Assembly (NCBI RefSeq): GCF_013623835.1
Contig: NZ_JABKDE010000008.1
Coordinates: 124,001-188,000, forward strand
DNA: 64,000 nucleotides
Reading direction: 5' to 3'
DNA from: Brevibacterium oceani
GTDB taxonomy: Bacteria > Actinomycetota > Actinomycetes > Actinomycetales > Brevibacteriaceae
Shown: positions 1 through 9,209 of the stretch, in pieces
Position numbering within the stretch: position 1 is the first letter of the stretch
Layout: each line of letters starts with the position of its first letter
Made by a program: the position numbers and the translations under genes
The notes under the pieces: generated by a model
What the model was told of the DNA's origin: nothing
Seen by the model: only the letters and a program-made list of their open reading frames with translations
The model's database searches: none

Positions 1-1833
1 CATCGTCTCGCCGCCGTATTCCTCGGCCACGAGGTTGTATTCGGTCAGCTGCTGCATGACCTTGGCCGGGTTCGCCCCGTCCTTATCGATCTTGTTCACG
101 GCCACGACGATCGGCACTTCGGCCGCCTGAGCGTGGTTGAGCGCTTCGATGGTCTGCGGCATCACACCGTCATCGGCGGCGACCACGAGGATCGCGAGGT
201 CGGTCGACTTCGCACCGCGGGCACGCATGGCGGTGAACGCCTCGTGACCCGGGGTGTCGAGGAAGGTGAGCTTGCGCTCCTGGCCCTCGTGCTCGACCTC
301 GACCTGGTAGGCACCGATGTGCTGGGTGATGCCACCGGCCTCACGACCGGCCACGTTGGCCGAACGGATCGCGTCGAGCAGCTTGGTCTTACCGTGGTCG
401 ACGTGACCCATGACCGTGACGACCGGCGGGCGGGCGGCGAGATCCTCGTCGTCCTCCTCCGCGGCCTCGGCGTCGAGATCGATGTCGAAGGTCTCGAGCA
501 GCTCACGGTCCTCGTCCTCGGGCGAGACGATCTCGATCTTGTAGCCGAGCTCCTCGCCGAGGACCTCGAAGGTCGCCTCGTCGAGGGACTGGGTGATCGT
601 CGCCATCTCACCGAGGTGGAAGAGCACGGTGACGAGGTTCGTCGGATCCGTGTTGATCTTCTCGGCGAAGTCGGCCAGCGAGGAGCCGCGACGCAGGCGC
701 AGCGGTGTGTTGCCGTCTCCACGCGGAACGGTGACGCCACCGACCGAGGGAGCCTGCATCTGCTCGAGCTCTGCGCGCTTCGCCCGCTTCGACTTCCGTC
801 CCTTCTGACGGGGACCGCCGCCGCGGCCGAACGCACCCTGGGTGCTTCCGCGACCGCGACCCGAGCCGCGACCACCGGGTCCGCCGCCGGGTCCGCGACG
901 AGGACCGCCGCCCGGTGCTCCGCCCGGTCCACCGGGACCGCCGGCGGGAGCGTTGCCGCGTCCGCCGCCGCGACCGCGACCGGGAGCAGGCTTGTTCAGT
1001 GCCGAGTTCTTGAGCATCGACGGGTTGGGGCGAGGCGCACCGGGACGCGGTGCCGGACGCGGACCGCCCGAGGACTCTTCGCTGCCCGAGCGGGGCTTCT
1101 GACCCGGCTTCGGCATTCCCTGCGAGGGTGCGAACGGGTTGTTGCCGGGACGTCCGCCCTGGCCTCCCTGTCCACCCTGACCCTGGCCGCCGGAGCGTCC
1201 GCCGGGCTTGGGGCCGCGGCCGGGCTTCGGCATTCCCTGCGAGGATGCGAAGGGGTTGTTGCCGGGACGAGCCGAACGGCCGCCGGGCTTCGGGGCGCCT
1301 GGCTTGGCAGCGCCGCCGGGCTTCGGAGCTCCCGGCTTCGGTGCGCCCGGCTTCGCTGCGGCACCGGGCTTGGGTGCTCCGGGCTTCGGCGAGGACTTCG
1401 TCTCGGATGCCTCGGATGCCTCGGGTGCAGATGAGTCCGCGGACTCGGCCGGTGCCGGGCTCGCCTCGGCTGCCGGCTCAGCGGCAGGCTTCGGTGCGGA
1501 CTTCGCAGCGGGGGCGTCCGCCTCGGCGGGGGTCGACTTCGCCGGGGTCGACTTTGGGGTCTGCTTCGCGGCGGGCTTGGGTGCGGGCTTCGCGCCTGGT
1601 TTCGGGGCTCCGGGCTTCGCGGCCGGCTTGGCGGACTTCTTCGCGCCGGAGGACTTCTGACCCTCGGCTGATCCGGAATCGGCGAAGGCTTCCTTCACTC
1701 GGCGCACGACGGGCGCTTCGAGCGTCGAGGAAGCAGAGCGAACGAATTCGCCCATGTCCTGGAGCTTCTCGAGGACGTTCTTACTTGTTGTGCCGAGCTC
1801 TTTCGCGAGCTCATGGACACGGGGCTTTGCCAC
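1..1833 (-). CDS. infB: Translation initiation factor IF-2 (3' end outside window)
   Basis: GTPase that brings fMet-tRNA to the 30S P site and promotes subunit joining. The 611 codons present cover the N-terminal IF2_N helix (from [14 protein letters not shown]), a long Ala/Lys/Pro/Gly region with repeated GAPKPG units (about residues 65-250), an Arg/Gly-rich stretch, a second IF2_N-like segment, and the start of the G domain: G1 GHVDHGK near residue 475, DTPGH near 524, NKID near 578. The end of the G domain and domains II-IV lie off the left edge. The start is GTG at 1833, chosen because AGGAGAA sits just upstream and the protein then begins exactly at the conserved N terminus. It is the last gene of the rimP-nusA-ylxR-infB run. 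Confidence 0.97.
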   Translation of the reverse strand, partial: MAKPRVHELAKELGTTSKNVLEKLQDMGEFVRSASSTLEAPVVRRVKEAFADSGSAEGQKSSGAKKSAKPAAKPGAPKPGAKPAPKPAAKQTPKSTPAKSTPAEADAPAAKSAPKPAAEPAAEASPAPAESADSSAPEASEASETKSSPKPGAPKPGAAAKPGAPKPGAPKPGGAAKPGAPKPGGRSARPGNNPFASSQGMPKPGRGPKPGGRSGGQGQGGQGGQGGRPGNNPFAPSQGMPKPGQKPRSGSEESSGGPRPAPRPGAPRPNPSMLKNSALNKPAPGRGRGGGRGNAPAGGPGGPGGAPGGGPRRGPGGGPGGRGSGRGRGSTQGAFGRGGGPRQKGRKSKRAKRAELEQMQAPSVGGVTVPRGDGNTPLRLRRGSSLADFAEKINTDPTNLVTVLFHLGEMATITQSLDEATFEVLGEELGYKIEIVSPEDEDRELLETFDIDLDAEAAEEDDEDLAARPPVVTVMGHVDHGKTKLLDAIRSANVAGREAGGITQHIGAYQVEVEHEGQERKLTFLDTPGHEAFTAMRARGAKSTDLAILVVAADDGVMPQTIEALNHAQAAEVPIVVAVNKIDKDGANPAKVMQQLTEYNLVAEEYGGETM

Positions 1834-1963
1834 AGTTCTCCTGTCCGGGTTCCTTCCCGGTCAGGAAAGAACCTCATCAATGAAGAGCAGTACTCATTTC
1901 ACTGCTCTCTCGATTTCCGTCTGGGTGTCATCGTGCGACACTCACAACTTGTCATCCATTCGG

Positions 1964-2239
1964 CTACCCGTTCTCTTTGGGTTCGGTGTCCGGCCTCGGA
2001 AGGTCCGAAGCGGTGATCTTCGTTCGAAAGGCTCGAGCGAAGGCGGCAGTGGTCCGTGCCTTCGTCAGGCACTTCTCATCGGGATGCACCCAGGCACCAC
2101 GTCCGGGAAGTGTCGCTGACACGTCGTGGACGACGGCCGGGTGCTGATCGGGACGGAACACGAAGCGTGTCAGTGCGTTCCGATCGTCCTTCTGCCTACA
2201 GGCGATGCACGTCCGTACGGGTCCATCGCCAGCATTCAC
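1964..2239 (-). CDS. ylxR: YlxR family RNA-binding protein (DUF448)
   Basis: Small basic protein of the YlxR/DUF448 family, classically encoded between nusA and infB and thought to bind nucleic acid; some members act as regulators. The family signature RTCIACRQ lies at the N terminus, followed by a basic core and GRGAWVHPDEKCL. With GTG at 2239 it is 91 aa, matching the family, which normally begins a few residues before RTC. An upstream in-frame GTG at 2302 would give 112 aa. A TAGAAT box lies 8 nt before the 2239 GTG, which suggests a leaderless transcript and supports that start. It sits 130 bp before infB. Confidence 0.88.
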   Translation of the reverse strand: MNAGDGPVRTCIACRQKDDRNALTRFVFRPDQHPAVVHDVSATLPGRGAWVHPDEKCLTKARTTAAFARAFRTKITASDLPRPDTEPKENG

Positions 2240-2247
2240 AATGAATG

Positions 2248-2253
2248 ATTCTA
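2248..2253 (-). promoter_or_regulatory. Candidate -10 box for leaderless ylxR-infB transcript
   Basis: TAGAAT on the minus strand ends 8 nt before the GTG codon of ylxR, so a transcript starting at the usual distance would begin at or next to the start codon. No good -35 hexamer is seen at 16-18 bp, so this is a proposal. It would be an internal promoter within the nusA operon. Confidence 0.4.
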
Positions 2254-2354
2254 CAGCACCGGCACCCCGGCTCGCGCCAAGGGGGCCAGTGGTGCGAATC
2301 ACTCGCCGAGGCGGTTGGACTGCGACGATGCCGCCGTTCGGCGGCCTCGGCAGA

Positions 2355-2398
2355 GTCAGTCGACCGCCTCGGCATGGTCAGTCGACCGCCTCGGTGAC
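2355..2398. repeat. 22-bp tandem duplication beside the nusA stop
   Basis: Two head-to-tail units (2355-2376 and 2377-2398), identical over the first 18 bases (GTCAGTCGACCGCCTCGG) and ending just outside the nusA stop codon at 2400-2402. Each unit carries the CCGCCTCGG half of the dispersed GCCGAGGYGG motif in reverse orientation. Confidence 0.85.
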
Positions 2399-2399
2399 C

Positions 2400-3362
2400 T
2401 CAGTCCGCTGCGACGATGTCGATCTTCCAGCCGGTGAGCTTCGCGGCCAGGCGGGCGTTCTGCCCTTCCTTGCCGATGGCCAGCGAGAGCTGATCGGTCG
2501 GGACGACGGCGCGGGACTCCTGCGCTGCGGCGTCGAGGATCTCCACCCGCTTGGCCTTGGCCGGCGAGAGTGCGTGGGCGATGAACTTCGCCGGGTCGTC
2601 GGAGTAGTCGACGATGTCGATCTTCTCCTGGCCGAGTTCGTTCATCACCGCGCGCACCCGGGATCCGAGCTCGCCGATGCACGAACCCTTCGCGTTGACT
2701 CCCGGCTTCGTAGCGCGCACCGCGAGCTTCGTGCGGTGGCCGGCCTCGCGGGCCAGGGACACGATCTCGACGGTGCCGTCGGCGATCTCGGGGGCTTCGT
2801 GGGCGAAGAGCCGGCGCACGAGGTTCGGGTGGGTGCGGGATACGGTGACCGAGGTGCCCTTCTGCCCCTTGTGGACGTCGGCGATGTAGACGCGCATCCG
2901 GGTGCCGTGGCGATACTGCTCGCCGGGGACCTGCTCGTGCGGGGGCAGCACGGCTTCGACATCGCCGAGGTCGATCTGGACCATCTGCGGGTCGTTGCCC
3001 TGCTGGATGGTGCCCGAGGCGATCTCGCCCTCACGGCCCTTGAACGTCCCGAGCAGCGATTCGTCCTCGACATCGCGCAGGCGCTGGTGAATGACCTGGC
3101 GGGCGGTCTGGGCGGCGATGCGGCCGAAGCCGGTGGGGGTGTCGTCGAATTCGCCGATGGGGTTGTCGTCGTTGTCGAACTCCACGGCGAGGATGCGCAC
3201 CTCACCGGTGGACTTGTCGAGTTCGGCGCGGGCGTCGGGCCAGGCGCCTTCGGTCTTCTGGTAGGCGAGGAAGAGAGCCTGTTCGATGAGTTCGACGAGG
3301 GTGTCCAGCGGAATCTCACGCTCTCGTTCGATCACGCGCAGAACATTGAGATCGATGTCCAT
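2400..3362 (-). CDS. nusA: Transcription termination/antitermination factor NusA
   Basis: Binds RNA polymerase and nascent RNA, modulating pausing, termination and rRNA antitermination. The 320 aa show the N-terminal RNAP-binding domain (MDIDLNVLRVIEREREI...), an S1 domain (about 110-180; QIDLGDVEAVLPPHEQ), and two KH domains to the C terminus (GSRVRAVMNELGQEKIDIV; IGKEGQNARLAAKLTGW). There is no C-terminal acidic repeat, as usual in actinobacteria. The ATG at 3362 is preferred over longer in-frame openings because the family begins at MDIDL and GAGAGGAC lies upstream. It follows rimP at about 190 bp, a gap containing only GC-rich sequence and two copies of the GCCGAGGYGG motif in reverse. 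Confidence 0.97.
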   Translation of the reverse strand: MDIDLNVLRVIEREREIPLDTLVELIEQALFLAYQKTEGAWPDARAELDKSTGEVRILAVEFDNDDNPIGEFDDTPTGFGRIAAQTARQVIHQRLRDVEDESLLGTFKGREGEIASGTIQQGNDPQMVQIDLGDVEAVLPPHEQVPGEQYRHGTRMRVYIADVHKGQKGTSVTVSRTHPNLVRRLFAHEAPEIADGTVEIVSLAREAGHRTKLAVRATKPGVNAKGSCIGELGSRVRAVMNELGQEKIDIVDYSDDPAKFIAHALSPAKAKRVEILDAAAQESRAVVPTDQLSLAIGKEGQNARLAAKLTGWKIDIVAAD

Positions 3363-3551
3363 GTGCCTATGTCCTCTCCGGCTCATTCGAGCATTGAATT
3401 GTCTGTGTTCACTTATGCAGGCGTAACAGTCTATCCCAGTCTCCGCCCGCATCCTGTCAGCGAGGGCTCAGCCGCCTCGGCGCCGGTCGGAACCGCCGGG
3501 CCGAGCCGGAACCGCGGGGTCCGGCTTCGTCGCCGGACCGCCTCGGCGCCG

Positions 3552-4016
3552 TCAGCGGAACTTCAGTTCGACCTGAGCCTTGCGGATGTCGTCGAGGGGG
3601 ATCGTCCGGGCCTCCCGCTTCGCCGGGTCCGTGCCCGAGATCGAGGTGTCGGCCACCTCGGCGAGGTCGAGTTTGAACGTGTCCTTCTTCGTGGTGATGT
3701 CGAGGCGTCGCCCGATGACGCGCCGGAAATGGCGGGGCGTCTCGAGTTTCCGGGTCGCGCCCGGGCTCGTGACCTCGAGCTGGTAGGGCTTGTCGCGGAA
3801 GATCTCGACCTCGTCGAGGGTGTCGCCGACGATCTTCGTCGATTCGGCGATCTTCTCCATCGACATCGGGTCGGTGCTCGACTCGTCGAGGTCGACGACG
3901 ACGGTGAGGGTGCGACGGGGCCCGGCCGCGACGGCCTTGACGTTCTCCAGGTGGAATCCCGCCGATTCCAAGGGCGGTGCGAGCAGACCTGTGATCCGTT
4001 CGACGTCCTCGTCCAT
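3552..4016 (-). CDS. rimP: Ribosome maturation factor RimP
   Basis: Needed for 30S subunit maturation, acting on pre-30S before S19-S13 assembly. It is 154 aa with the alpha/beta N-terminal domain (VERITGLLAPPLESAGFHL...), the family segment LEVTSPGATRKLETPRHF and a C-terminal SH3-like barrel (VELKFR end). The start ATG at 4016 has a strong AGGAGGAG two bases upstream; the longer frame to 4424 runs across the divergent promoter and is not credible. First gene of the rimP-nusA-ylxR-infB group and divergent from the lipoprotein gene at 4159; the 142-bp gap must hold both promoters. Confidence 0.96.
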   Translation of the reverse strand: MDEDVERITGLLAPPLESAGFHLENVKAVAAGPRRTLTVVVDLDESSTDPMSMEKIAESTKIVGDTLDEVEIFRDKPYQLEVTSPGATRKLETPRHFRRVIGRRLDITTKKDTFKLDLAEVADTSISGTDPAKREARTIPLDDIRKAQVELKFR

Positions 4017-4158
4017 TTCTCCTCCTCTTCGCTGGCCTTCCCGCCCGCCGAGGTGGGGCGGAGGGATCCGACGGTCGGCTCGTTTCGCCTGCTGACCGCC
4101 TATCCCCCACCCTAAGCGACAGCCTCGGTGCAGGTTAAGCATCCGATAGGATTGCCGT

Positions 4159-5136
4159 ATGCGTTCTCCCCTCACCCGCCGAGCCCTCCTCACCGTCGGC
4201 GTCAGCGGCGTGAGCCTGGGTCTGCTCAGCGCATGCGGGCTGCGGCTGGACACGGATCCCGACATCCCCACCCTCGATTCCACGCAGCAGCTGCGCAATC
4301 GCATCGCCCGCATCCTCTCTTCCACGACTCCGGGTTCGGGAGACCCTGAAACCGCAGGTGAGGACCTCGCCGCGTTCACCAAGGCGATCGGTCCCGAGTG
4401 GAATCCGCCGAGCGAGTTCGCCACCGAACCCGCCCCGACCGAAGAGGATCGGACCTTCGTTCAGGCCGCCGAGGCGGTCTCGCAGGCCGTGTTCGAAGCC
4501 TCGTCCCGGCTCGGCTCAGGTCTCATCCCGGTGCTCGCCGATGTGGCCACCGGCATGACGCTCGTGGCCGGTGAGAAGAAGCCCGAGCTCGTCGGCACCG
4601 CCGCAGAACTCATCCGGGCCGGGGCCGATGACGCGAGCGACACAGACAAAGGCGAGGACGGCGGCAAGAGCGAGGGCGCCGACGGCTCGGATGGCGACGA
4701 CGCGACTGACGCAGACGACGACCGCACGAAGGTGTTCAACGCGATCCTCGACCAGTCGCGGGCCGCTGCCTACGGCTACGAACGGCTGGCGGTCAACCTC
4801 GAGGCGAAGTCTGCCGAACGCAAGGGAGCGCTGGCTCGGCTCGAATCCCTCGGATCGCTGTCGGGGCAGATGCTCGAAGCTCTCGGGGAGAAGAAGGCGG
4901 ATCCGAACGCTTCGGCGTGGAAGCTCGACCCCACCCCCACGGATGCGCAGTCGGCGAAGGAGCTCGCACTGAACCTCGAGGACGGGCTCGCCTCGGCGCT
5001 GCTGCCATGGTTGGGCGGGGACACCTCGGCGATTCTGCGCCTGTGGGAATCGGCGAGGACACGGGCGATCTTCGCCCAGCCGCAGCCGCTGCGCTTCGAG
5101 TACGGCGAGGCCGGTCAGGCGGAGGCGAAGAAGTGA
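4159..5136 (+). CDS. DUF4439 lipoprotein with twin-arginine-like signal
   Basis: A 325-aa exported protein. The first 25 residues form a lipoprotein signal: RR pair, hydrophobic core, lipobox LLSAC, so it should be anchored to the outer face of the membrane through that cysteine. The C-terminal half (about 190-320; RSRAAAYGYERLAVNLE...) resembles the ferritin-like DUF4439 domain of actinobacterial lipoproteins, function unknown. An Asp/Glu/Gly-rich linker lies at about 155-185. It is divergent from rimP, a common arrangement. Its TGA overlaps the GTG of the next gene, so the two are probably translationally coupled. Confidence 0.8.
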   Translation: MRSPLTRRALLTVGVSGVSLGLLSACGLRLDTDPDIPTLDSTQQLRNRIARILSSTTPGSGDPETAGEDLAAFTKAIGPEWNPPSEFATEPAPTEEDRTFVQAAEAVSQAVFEASSRLGSGLIPVLADVATGMTLVAGEKKPELVGTAAELIRAGADDASDTDKGEDGGKSEGADGSDGDDATDADDDRTKVFNAILDQSRAAAYGYERLAVNLEAKSAERKGALARLESLGSLSGQMLEALGEKKADPNASAWKLDPTPTDAQSAKELALNLEDGLASALLPWLGGDTSAILRLWESARTRAIFAQPQPLRFEYGEAGQAEAKK

Positions 5137-6152
5137 AGGTGCCACCGGTCCTCTACCGCTCGACGCGCGACATCATCGGCGAATACCGCACGGATGCGTG
5201 GGTCGCCGCGCTCGACTATATGGCCAATGAGGTCCTCGACCGGTGGAAGCTGCGCTTCGACGATGTGCCCGGTGCTCCGTGGGCCGGCTGCGAATCGCTG
5301 GTGATTCCGGTGCTCACCCAGGAGAACTATCAGGGGGTGCTGCGGTTCGCGGCTCCCACCTCGGCGCATACGGCCGCGCATGCGCAGGTGCTGCGGGCGC
5401 TGAAGATGTGGAACGGGCACGGGGCGGTGCGCGTCATCCGCGATGACCGCAGCTTCCGGGTGACCCTGCAGGAGCGACTGCGGACGAAGGACAATCTCTC
5501 GGTGCTGCCGCTGGCCGATGTGCCGCCGGTGTGGGGTGCCCTGCAGCGATCGTTGGAGATTCCGGCGAGTGCGGAGTTCCTGCGCGTCCAGGACGTCGTC
5601 GCCGGGTGGCTGAACAGCTTCGACGCCGACGCCGGGCTGCTCACCGGGTGGTCGGAGGCCGGTCATCAGGACTCGCTGCTGCTGTCCTTCGCGCGGAACT
5701 GGATGCAGACCTTGGCGGCATCGGACGAGAACTGGCTCATCCACGCTGACCTGCACTACTACAACATCCTCGCCGGCAATCCCGATCCGACGGGGGTGTC
5801 GACGTGGAAGGCCATCGACCCGCAGCCGCTGGCCGGACCGACGGCGTACACGATGGCCCCGGTGCTGTGGAACCGGCTGGCAGAGATCCCGTCCGAGCAT
5901 CCGCAGGCGCAGGCGGCATGGCTGCGCGGGTTCGCCACGGACCTCGCCCTGTGCGCGGGCATCGACCCGCAGTACGGGATGGGCGCGACGGTGGCCCGGG
6001 AGATCACGAACATGTTCTGGTACCTGCGGGCGGCCTCGAGCGGTTCGCAGTCGAGCCTGGCCGATGCAGCCCGGTCCCTGTGGGTGGCCCGCGCCCTGTC
6101 CGGAGCCGACGTCGCCGGAGTCAACGCCCACGCCCTCAAACCCATCGGCTGA
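5133..6152 (+). CDS. APH(6)-like aminoglycoside/hydroxyurea phosphotransferase family protein
   Basis: A 339-aa kinase-fold protein of the streptomycin 6-phosphotransferase type (APH_6_hur family). The Brenner-type catalytic motif HADLHYYNIL is at about residue 203 and the metal-binding segment AIDPQPLAGP at about 229, both intact. Such enzymes phosphorylate streptomycin or hydroxyurea using ATP, but many chromosomal homologues have no proven resistance role. The start is GTG at 5133, overlapping the upstream TGA as GTGA, with GGAGG 8-12 bases before it; the frame opening at 4917 lies inside the lipoprotein gene. A 56-bp palindrome follows the stop immediately. Confidence 0.82.
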   Translation: MKVPPVLYRSTRDIIGEYRTDAWVAALDYMANEVLDRWKLRFDDVPGAPWAGCESLVIPVLTQENYQGVLRFAAPTSAHTAAHAQVLRALKMWNGHGAVRVIRDDRSFRVTLQERLRTKDNLSVLPLADVPPVWGALQRSLEIPASAEFLRVQDVVAGWLNSFDADAGLLTGWSEAGHQDSLLLSFARNWMQTLAASDENWLIHADLHYYNILAGNPDPTGVSTWKAIDPQPLAGPTAYTMAPVLWNRLAEIPSEHPQAQAAWLRGFATDLALCAGIDPQYGMGATVAREITNMFWYLRAASSGSQSSLADAARSLWVARALSGADVAGVNAHALKPIG

Positions 6153-6155
6153 TTA

Positions 6156-6211
6156 CTACCCGACGGCGGCCCAGCAACCTTGCGCGAGGTATCTGGGCCG
6201 CCGTCGGGTAG
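6156..6211. repeat. Long palindromic element, copy 1 (probable bidirectional terminator)
   Basis: Outer arms of 19 bases (6156-6174 and 6193-6211) match perfectly, with a second short ACCT/AGGT pairing inside. It lies between the convergent APH-like and TauE/SafE genes, only a few bases from each stop. A second copy, with the same core and the same flanking TTACTACC, is at 50423-50474. It may act as a terminator for both strands. Confidence 0.9.
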
Positions 6212-6215
6212 CAAA

Positions 6216-7025
6216 TCAGTGGATGAGGCCGGCGACGATGTCGTAGCCGAGTTTGAGGATCATCGCCGAGACCACGACGACGAAGATGACGCGGACAAAC
6301 CCTGATCCCCTCTTCAGCGCGGTGCGGGCGCCGACGACGCCTCCGGCGACATTGCCGACCGCCACGACCAGACCCAGCAGCCACACGACCTGACCGTCGG
6401 GGACGAAGTAGACGAGTGCGCCGAAGTTCGTCGCCCAGTTGATCACCTTCGCCGTGGCCGAGGCCTGGAGGAACGAGAATCCGATGATCGAGACGAACGC
6501 GATGACGAGGAAGGACCCCGTCCCCGGCCCGAGCACCCCGTCGTAGATGCCGATGACGAGTCCGATCAGCCACGACAGCGCATGATGGCGTTTCGAGGAC
6601 TCACCGAAGCGCAGGGTGGCATCGGCGCCGAGGCTGGGATTGAGCACAGTGAAGACGCCGACCCCGATGAGGGCTGCCAGGATGATCGGGGTGAACGCCT
6701 CACTCGGGACGAGCGTGGCGAGCTTCGCCCCGCCCACTGCCCCGAGAAACGCCGAGGCGGCCGCCGGGATCGTCGCCGACCGGTCCGGGGTGATCGTGCG
6801 CAGATAGGTGATCGCCGAGGCAGTCGTGCCCGCAATGGACCCGATCTTGTTCGTCGCGACCGCCTGCACCGGGCTCATCCCCGGCACGAGCAGCAGCGCG
6901 GGCAGCTGGATCAGCCCGCCCCCGCCGACGACGGCATCGATCCACCCGGCCAGGCCTCCCGCGACGAGCAGCCACAGGACCATGGACACGGTGACATCGA
7001 TGCCGCCGGTGAGTGCTTCGAACAC
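6216..7025 (-). CDS. TauE/SafE family sulfite exporter-like permease
   Basis: A 269-aa integral membrane protein of the TauE/SafE (DUF81) family, implicated in export of sulfite, sulfoacetate or other anions. It has about eight hydrophobic segments arranged as two halves, with the family hallmarks GGGGLIQLPALLL near the N terminus and the internal counterpart GVLGPGTGSFLVIAF. The substrate cannot be told from sequence. It lies downstream of proS, 9 bp after that stop, so it may be co-transcribed. Convergent with the APH-like gene. Confidence 0.85.
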   Translation of the reverse strand: MFEALTGGIDVTVSMVLWLLVAGGLAGWIDAVVGGGGLIQLPALLLVPGMSPVQAVATNKIGSIAGTTASAITYLRTITPDRSATIPAAASAFLGAVGGAKLATLVPSEAFTPIILAALIGVGVFTVLNPSLGADATLRFGESSKRHHALSWLIGLVIGIYDGVLGPGTGSFLVIAFVSIIGFSFLQASATAKVINWATNFGALVYFVPDGQVVWLLGLVVAVGNVAGGVVGARTALKRGSGFVRVIFVVVVSAMILKLGYDIVAGLIH

Positions 7026-7034
7026 CGAGGCGGC

Positions 7035-8924
7035 TCAGCCGTTGACGACGGCAGCGGAGTCCGCACCGACCCCAGCGGAGTCCGCGCCGTCGGCGGCGAC
7101 GGCAGCATCGGCGGCCGCATTCGCCTTTGCGTACGCCTCACGGACGCGGGCGACGGTGGTGGAAACCACCTCGGCGACGGGAAGATCGGACTTCTCATCG
7201 GCCAGGCGGTCACGGACCTCGACGAGCCCGTCGGCCAGCCCACGGCCGATGACGATGACGGTGGGGATGCCGATGAGCTCGGCGTCGGCGAACTTGAACC
7301 CGGGTGAGACCTTGTTCCGGTCGTCGAGGAGGACGGACACGCCCTCGGCTTCGAGTTCGGCGGTCATCGTCTCGGCGGCCGCGGCGATCTCCTCACCCTT
7401 GCCGGCGACGATGATGTGGACGTCGGCCGGGGCCAGGTGCTGAGGCCACAGCAGGCCGTTCTCCGAATGGTATTCCTCGGCGATGCAGGCCATGACCCGG
7501 GTGACGCCGAGGCCGTAGGAGCCCATCGTCACGGTCGCGGTCTTGCCGTTCTGATCGAGCACCTTGAGGTCGAGGGCTTCGGCGTATTTGCGGCCGAGCT
7601 TGAAGATCTGACCGATCTCGACACCGCGGGCCAGCTCCAGCGGTCCCGAACCGTCGGGCGCGGGATCGCCGAGCACGACCTGCGCGGCCTCGATCGTGCC
7701 GTCGGAGGTGAAGTCGCGACCGGCGACGAGGTCGAAGACGTGGCGTCCGGGTTCGTTCGCGCCGGTGATCCAGCGGGTGCCGTCGACGACGCGGGGGTCG
7801 AGGAGATAGCGGATCTTCGACGCCGATTCGAGTCCGAGGACAGGTGCCTCGAGCGAGTTGCCGGGTCCGATGTAGCCCTTGACGAGCTCGGGATGGGCGG
7901 CGAGGTCCTCGGCGGTGGCGGCTTCGAGGTCGACCTCACCGTCGCCGAGCATCCCTGTGCCTGCGGCGCGGTCGAGGTCGACCTCGCGGTCGCCGGGCAG
8001 GCCGATGACGATGATCTCGCGGGTGCCGTCGGGGTGGGTGACGGCGCAGACGACGTTCTTCAGGGTGTCCGCGGCCGTCCACTCGCGATCGGAGCGCGGA
8101 TGCGAGGCGTTCGCGGCGGCCACGAGGGTCTCGATCGTCGGGGTGTCGGGGGTGTCCTCGACATGGGCGGCAGGCGACTGCTCGTACGGGATCGCTTCGG
8201 GCACGATCGAGGTCACGGCCTCGACGTTCGCGGCGTATCCGCCGGGTGAGCGGACGAAGGTGTCCTCGCCGACCTCGGAGGGGTAGATGAACTCTTCGGT
8301 GCCGGAGCCGCCCATCGCGCCCGGGGTGGCCTTGACCGGCAGGCAGGGCAGGCCGAGGCGGGCGAAGGCACGCAGGTAGGCCACCCGCATGGCCTCATAC
8401 GAGGCGTCGAGTCCGGCGTCGTCGACGTCGAAGGAGTAGGCGTCCTTCATGATGAACTCACGTCCGCGCAGCAGACCGGCGCGGGGGCGGGCCTCGTCGC
8501 GGTACTTCGTCTGGATCTGGTAGATCGACAGCGGCAGATCCTTGTACGAGGAGTAGAGGTCCTTGACCAGGAGGGTGAAGACCTCCTCGTGGGTGGGCGC
8601 GAGGATGTAGTCGTTCTCGCGTCGGTCCTTGAGGTGGAAGAGGTCGGGTCCGAAGGCTTCCCAGCGGCCGGAGGTCTTGTACGGGTCGGCGGGCAGCAGG
8701 CCCGGGAAGTGGACTTCCTGGGAGCCGGCGAGCGCCATCTCCTCACGCACGATGGCCTCGATCTTGCCGAGCACGGCCAGGCCCAGCGGCAGCCACGTGT
8801 AGATCCCCGGTGCGGACCGGCGGATGTATCCGGCGCGGTGGAGCAGCTTGTGGCTGGCCACCTCGGCGCCGACCGGGTCCTCCTTCTGGGTTCGCACGAA
8901 CAGGGACGACATGCGCAGGGCCAT
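7035..8924 (-). CDS. proS: Prolyl-tRNA synthetase (bacterial type with editing domain)
   Basis: Class II synthetase charging tRNA-Pro. It is 629 aa and shows motif 2 around [19 protein letters not shown], the inserted YbaK-like editing domain (about 220-410), motif 3 ([17 protein letters not shown]) and a C-terminal anticodon-binding domain ([12 protein letters not shown]...[19 protein letters not shown]). The last 25 residues are an Ala/Asp-rich tail containing an imperfect GADSA duplication not expected in the family. The start ATG at 8924 has GAGGAG seven to twelve bases upstream. Divergent from the NUDIX-type gene. Confidence 0.97.
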   Translation of the reverse strand: MALRMSSLFVRTQKEDPVGAEVASHKLLHRAGYIRRSAPGIYTWLPLGLAVLGKIEAIVREEMALAGSQEVHFPGLLPADPYKTSGRWEAFGPDLFHLKDRRENDYILAPTHEEVFTLLVKDLYSSYKDLPLSIYQIQTKYRDEARPRAGLLRGREFIMKDAYSFDVDDAGLDASYEAMRVAYLRAFARLGLPCLPVKATPGAMGGSGTEEFIYPSEVGEDTFVRSPGGYAANVEAVTSIVPEAIPYEQSPAAHVEDTPDTPTIETLVAAANASHPRSDREWTAADTLKNVVCAVTHPDGTREIIVIGLPGDREVDLDRAAGTGMLGDGEVDLEAATAEDLAAHPELVKGYIGPGNSLEAPVLGLESASKIRYLLDPRVVDGTRWITGANEPGRHVFDLVAGRDFTSDGTIEAAQVVLGDPAPDGSGPLELARGVEIGQIFKLGRKYAEALDLKVLDQNGKTATVTMGSYGLGVTRVMACIAEEYHSENGLLWPQHLAPADVHIIVAGKGEEIAAAAETMTAELEAEGVSVLLDDRNKVSPGFKFADAELIGIPTVIVIGRGLADGLVEVRDRLADEKSDLPVAEVVSTTVARVREAYAKANAAADAAVAADGADSAGVGADSAAVVNG

Positions 8925-9209
8925 GGGTGTTTCTCCTCAACTCGTCAGGACTCAGATCGAACACTATCGCACGCGGGCGAGGGGCAGGGAATCGGATCGG
9001 GCCCGAAACTATCACCATCGAAGGTGTGTCGATCGTGCGCCCGATCGTCTGCTTGCCGGCACGACAGCACAGTCTGATGCGGCCGTGGATTCGTCACCTG
9101 CGCGAAGAGAATTAGACTGGTGCGTGCTGTGCGAAAGCGCGGCACCGGTCGGGACGTCACCGTCCGCCGGCCGGATCCATCGACGACGAGTGCGAACGAT
9201 ACGAAGAGC
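8925..9209. promoter_or_regulatory. Divergent promoter region proS / NUDIX-type regulator
   Basis: A 285-bp gap between the divergent starts with no convincing gene. On the plus strand a TAGACT box (9113-9118) lies about 90 bp before the ATG at 9210 and is the best -10 candidate; it argues against the upstream GTG at 9120, which would fall before the transcript start. No strong -35 is seen. Confidence 0.35.

Noticed and set aside
2205..4115. 636-codon plus-strand open frame over ylxR, nusA and rimP
   Set aside because: It is antisense to three recognised genes; its composition (Arg/Gly/Leu/Val-rich without motifs) is that of a shadow frame in GC-rich DNA.
5133..6152. Acquired aminoglycoside resistance cassette
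   Set aside because: Codon use and GC match the neighbours, there is no transposase or integron site, and it is coupled to a chromosomal lipoprotein gene.
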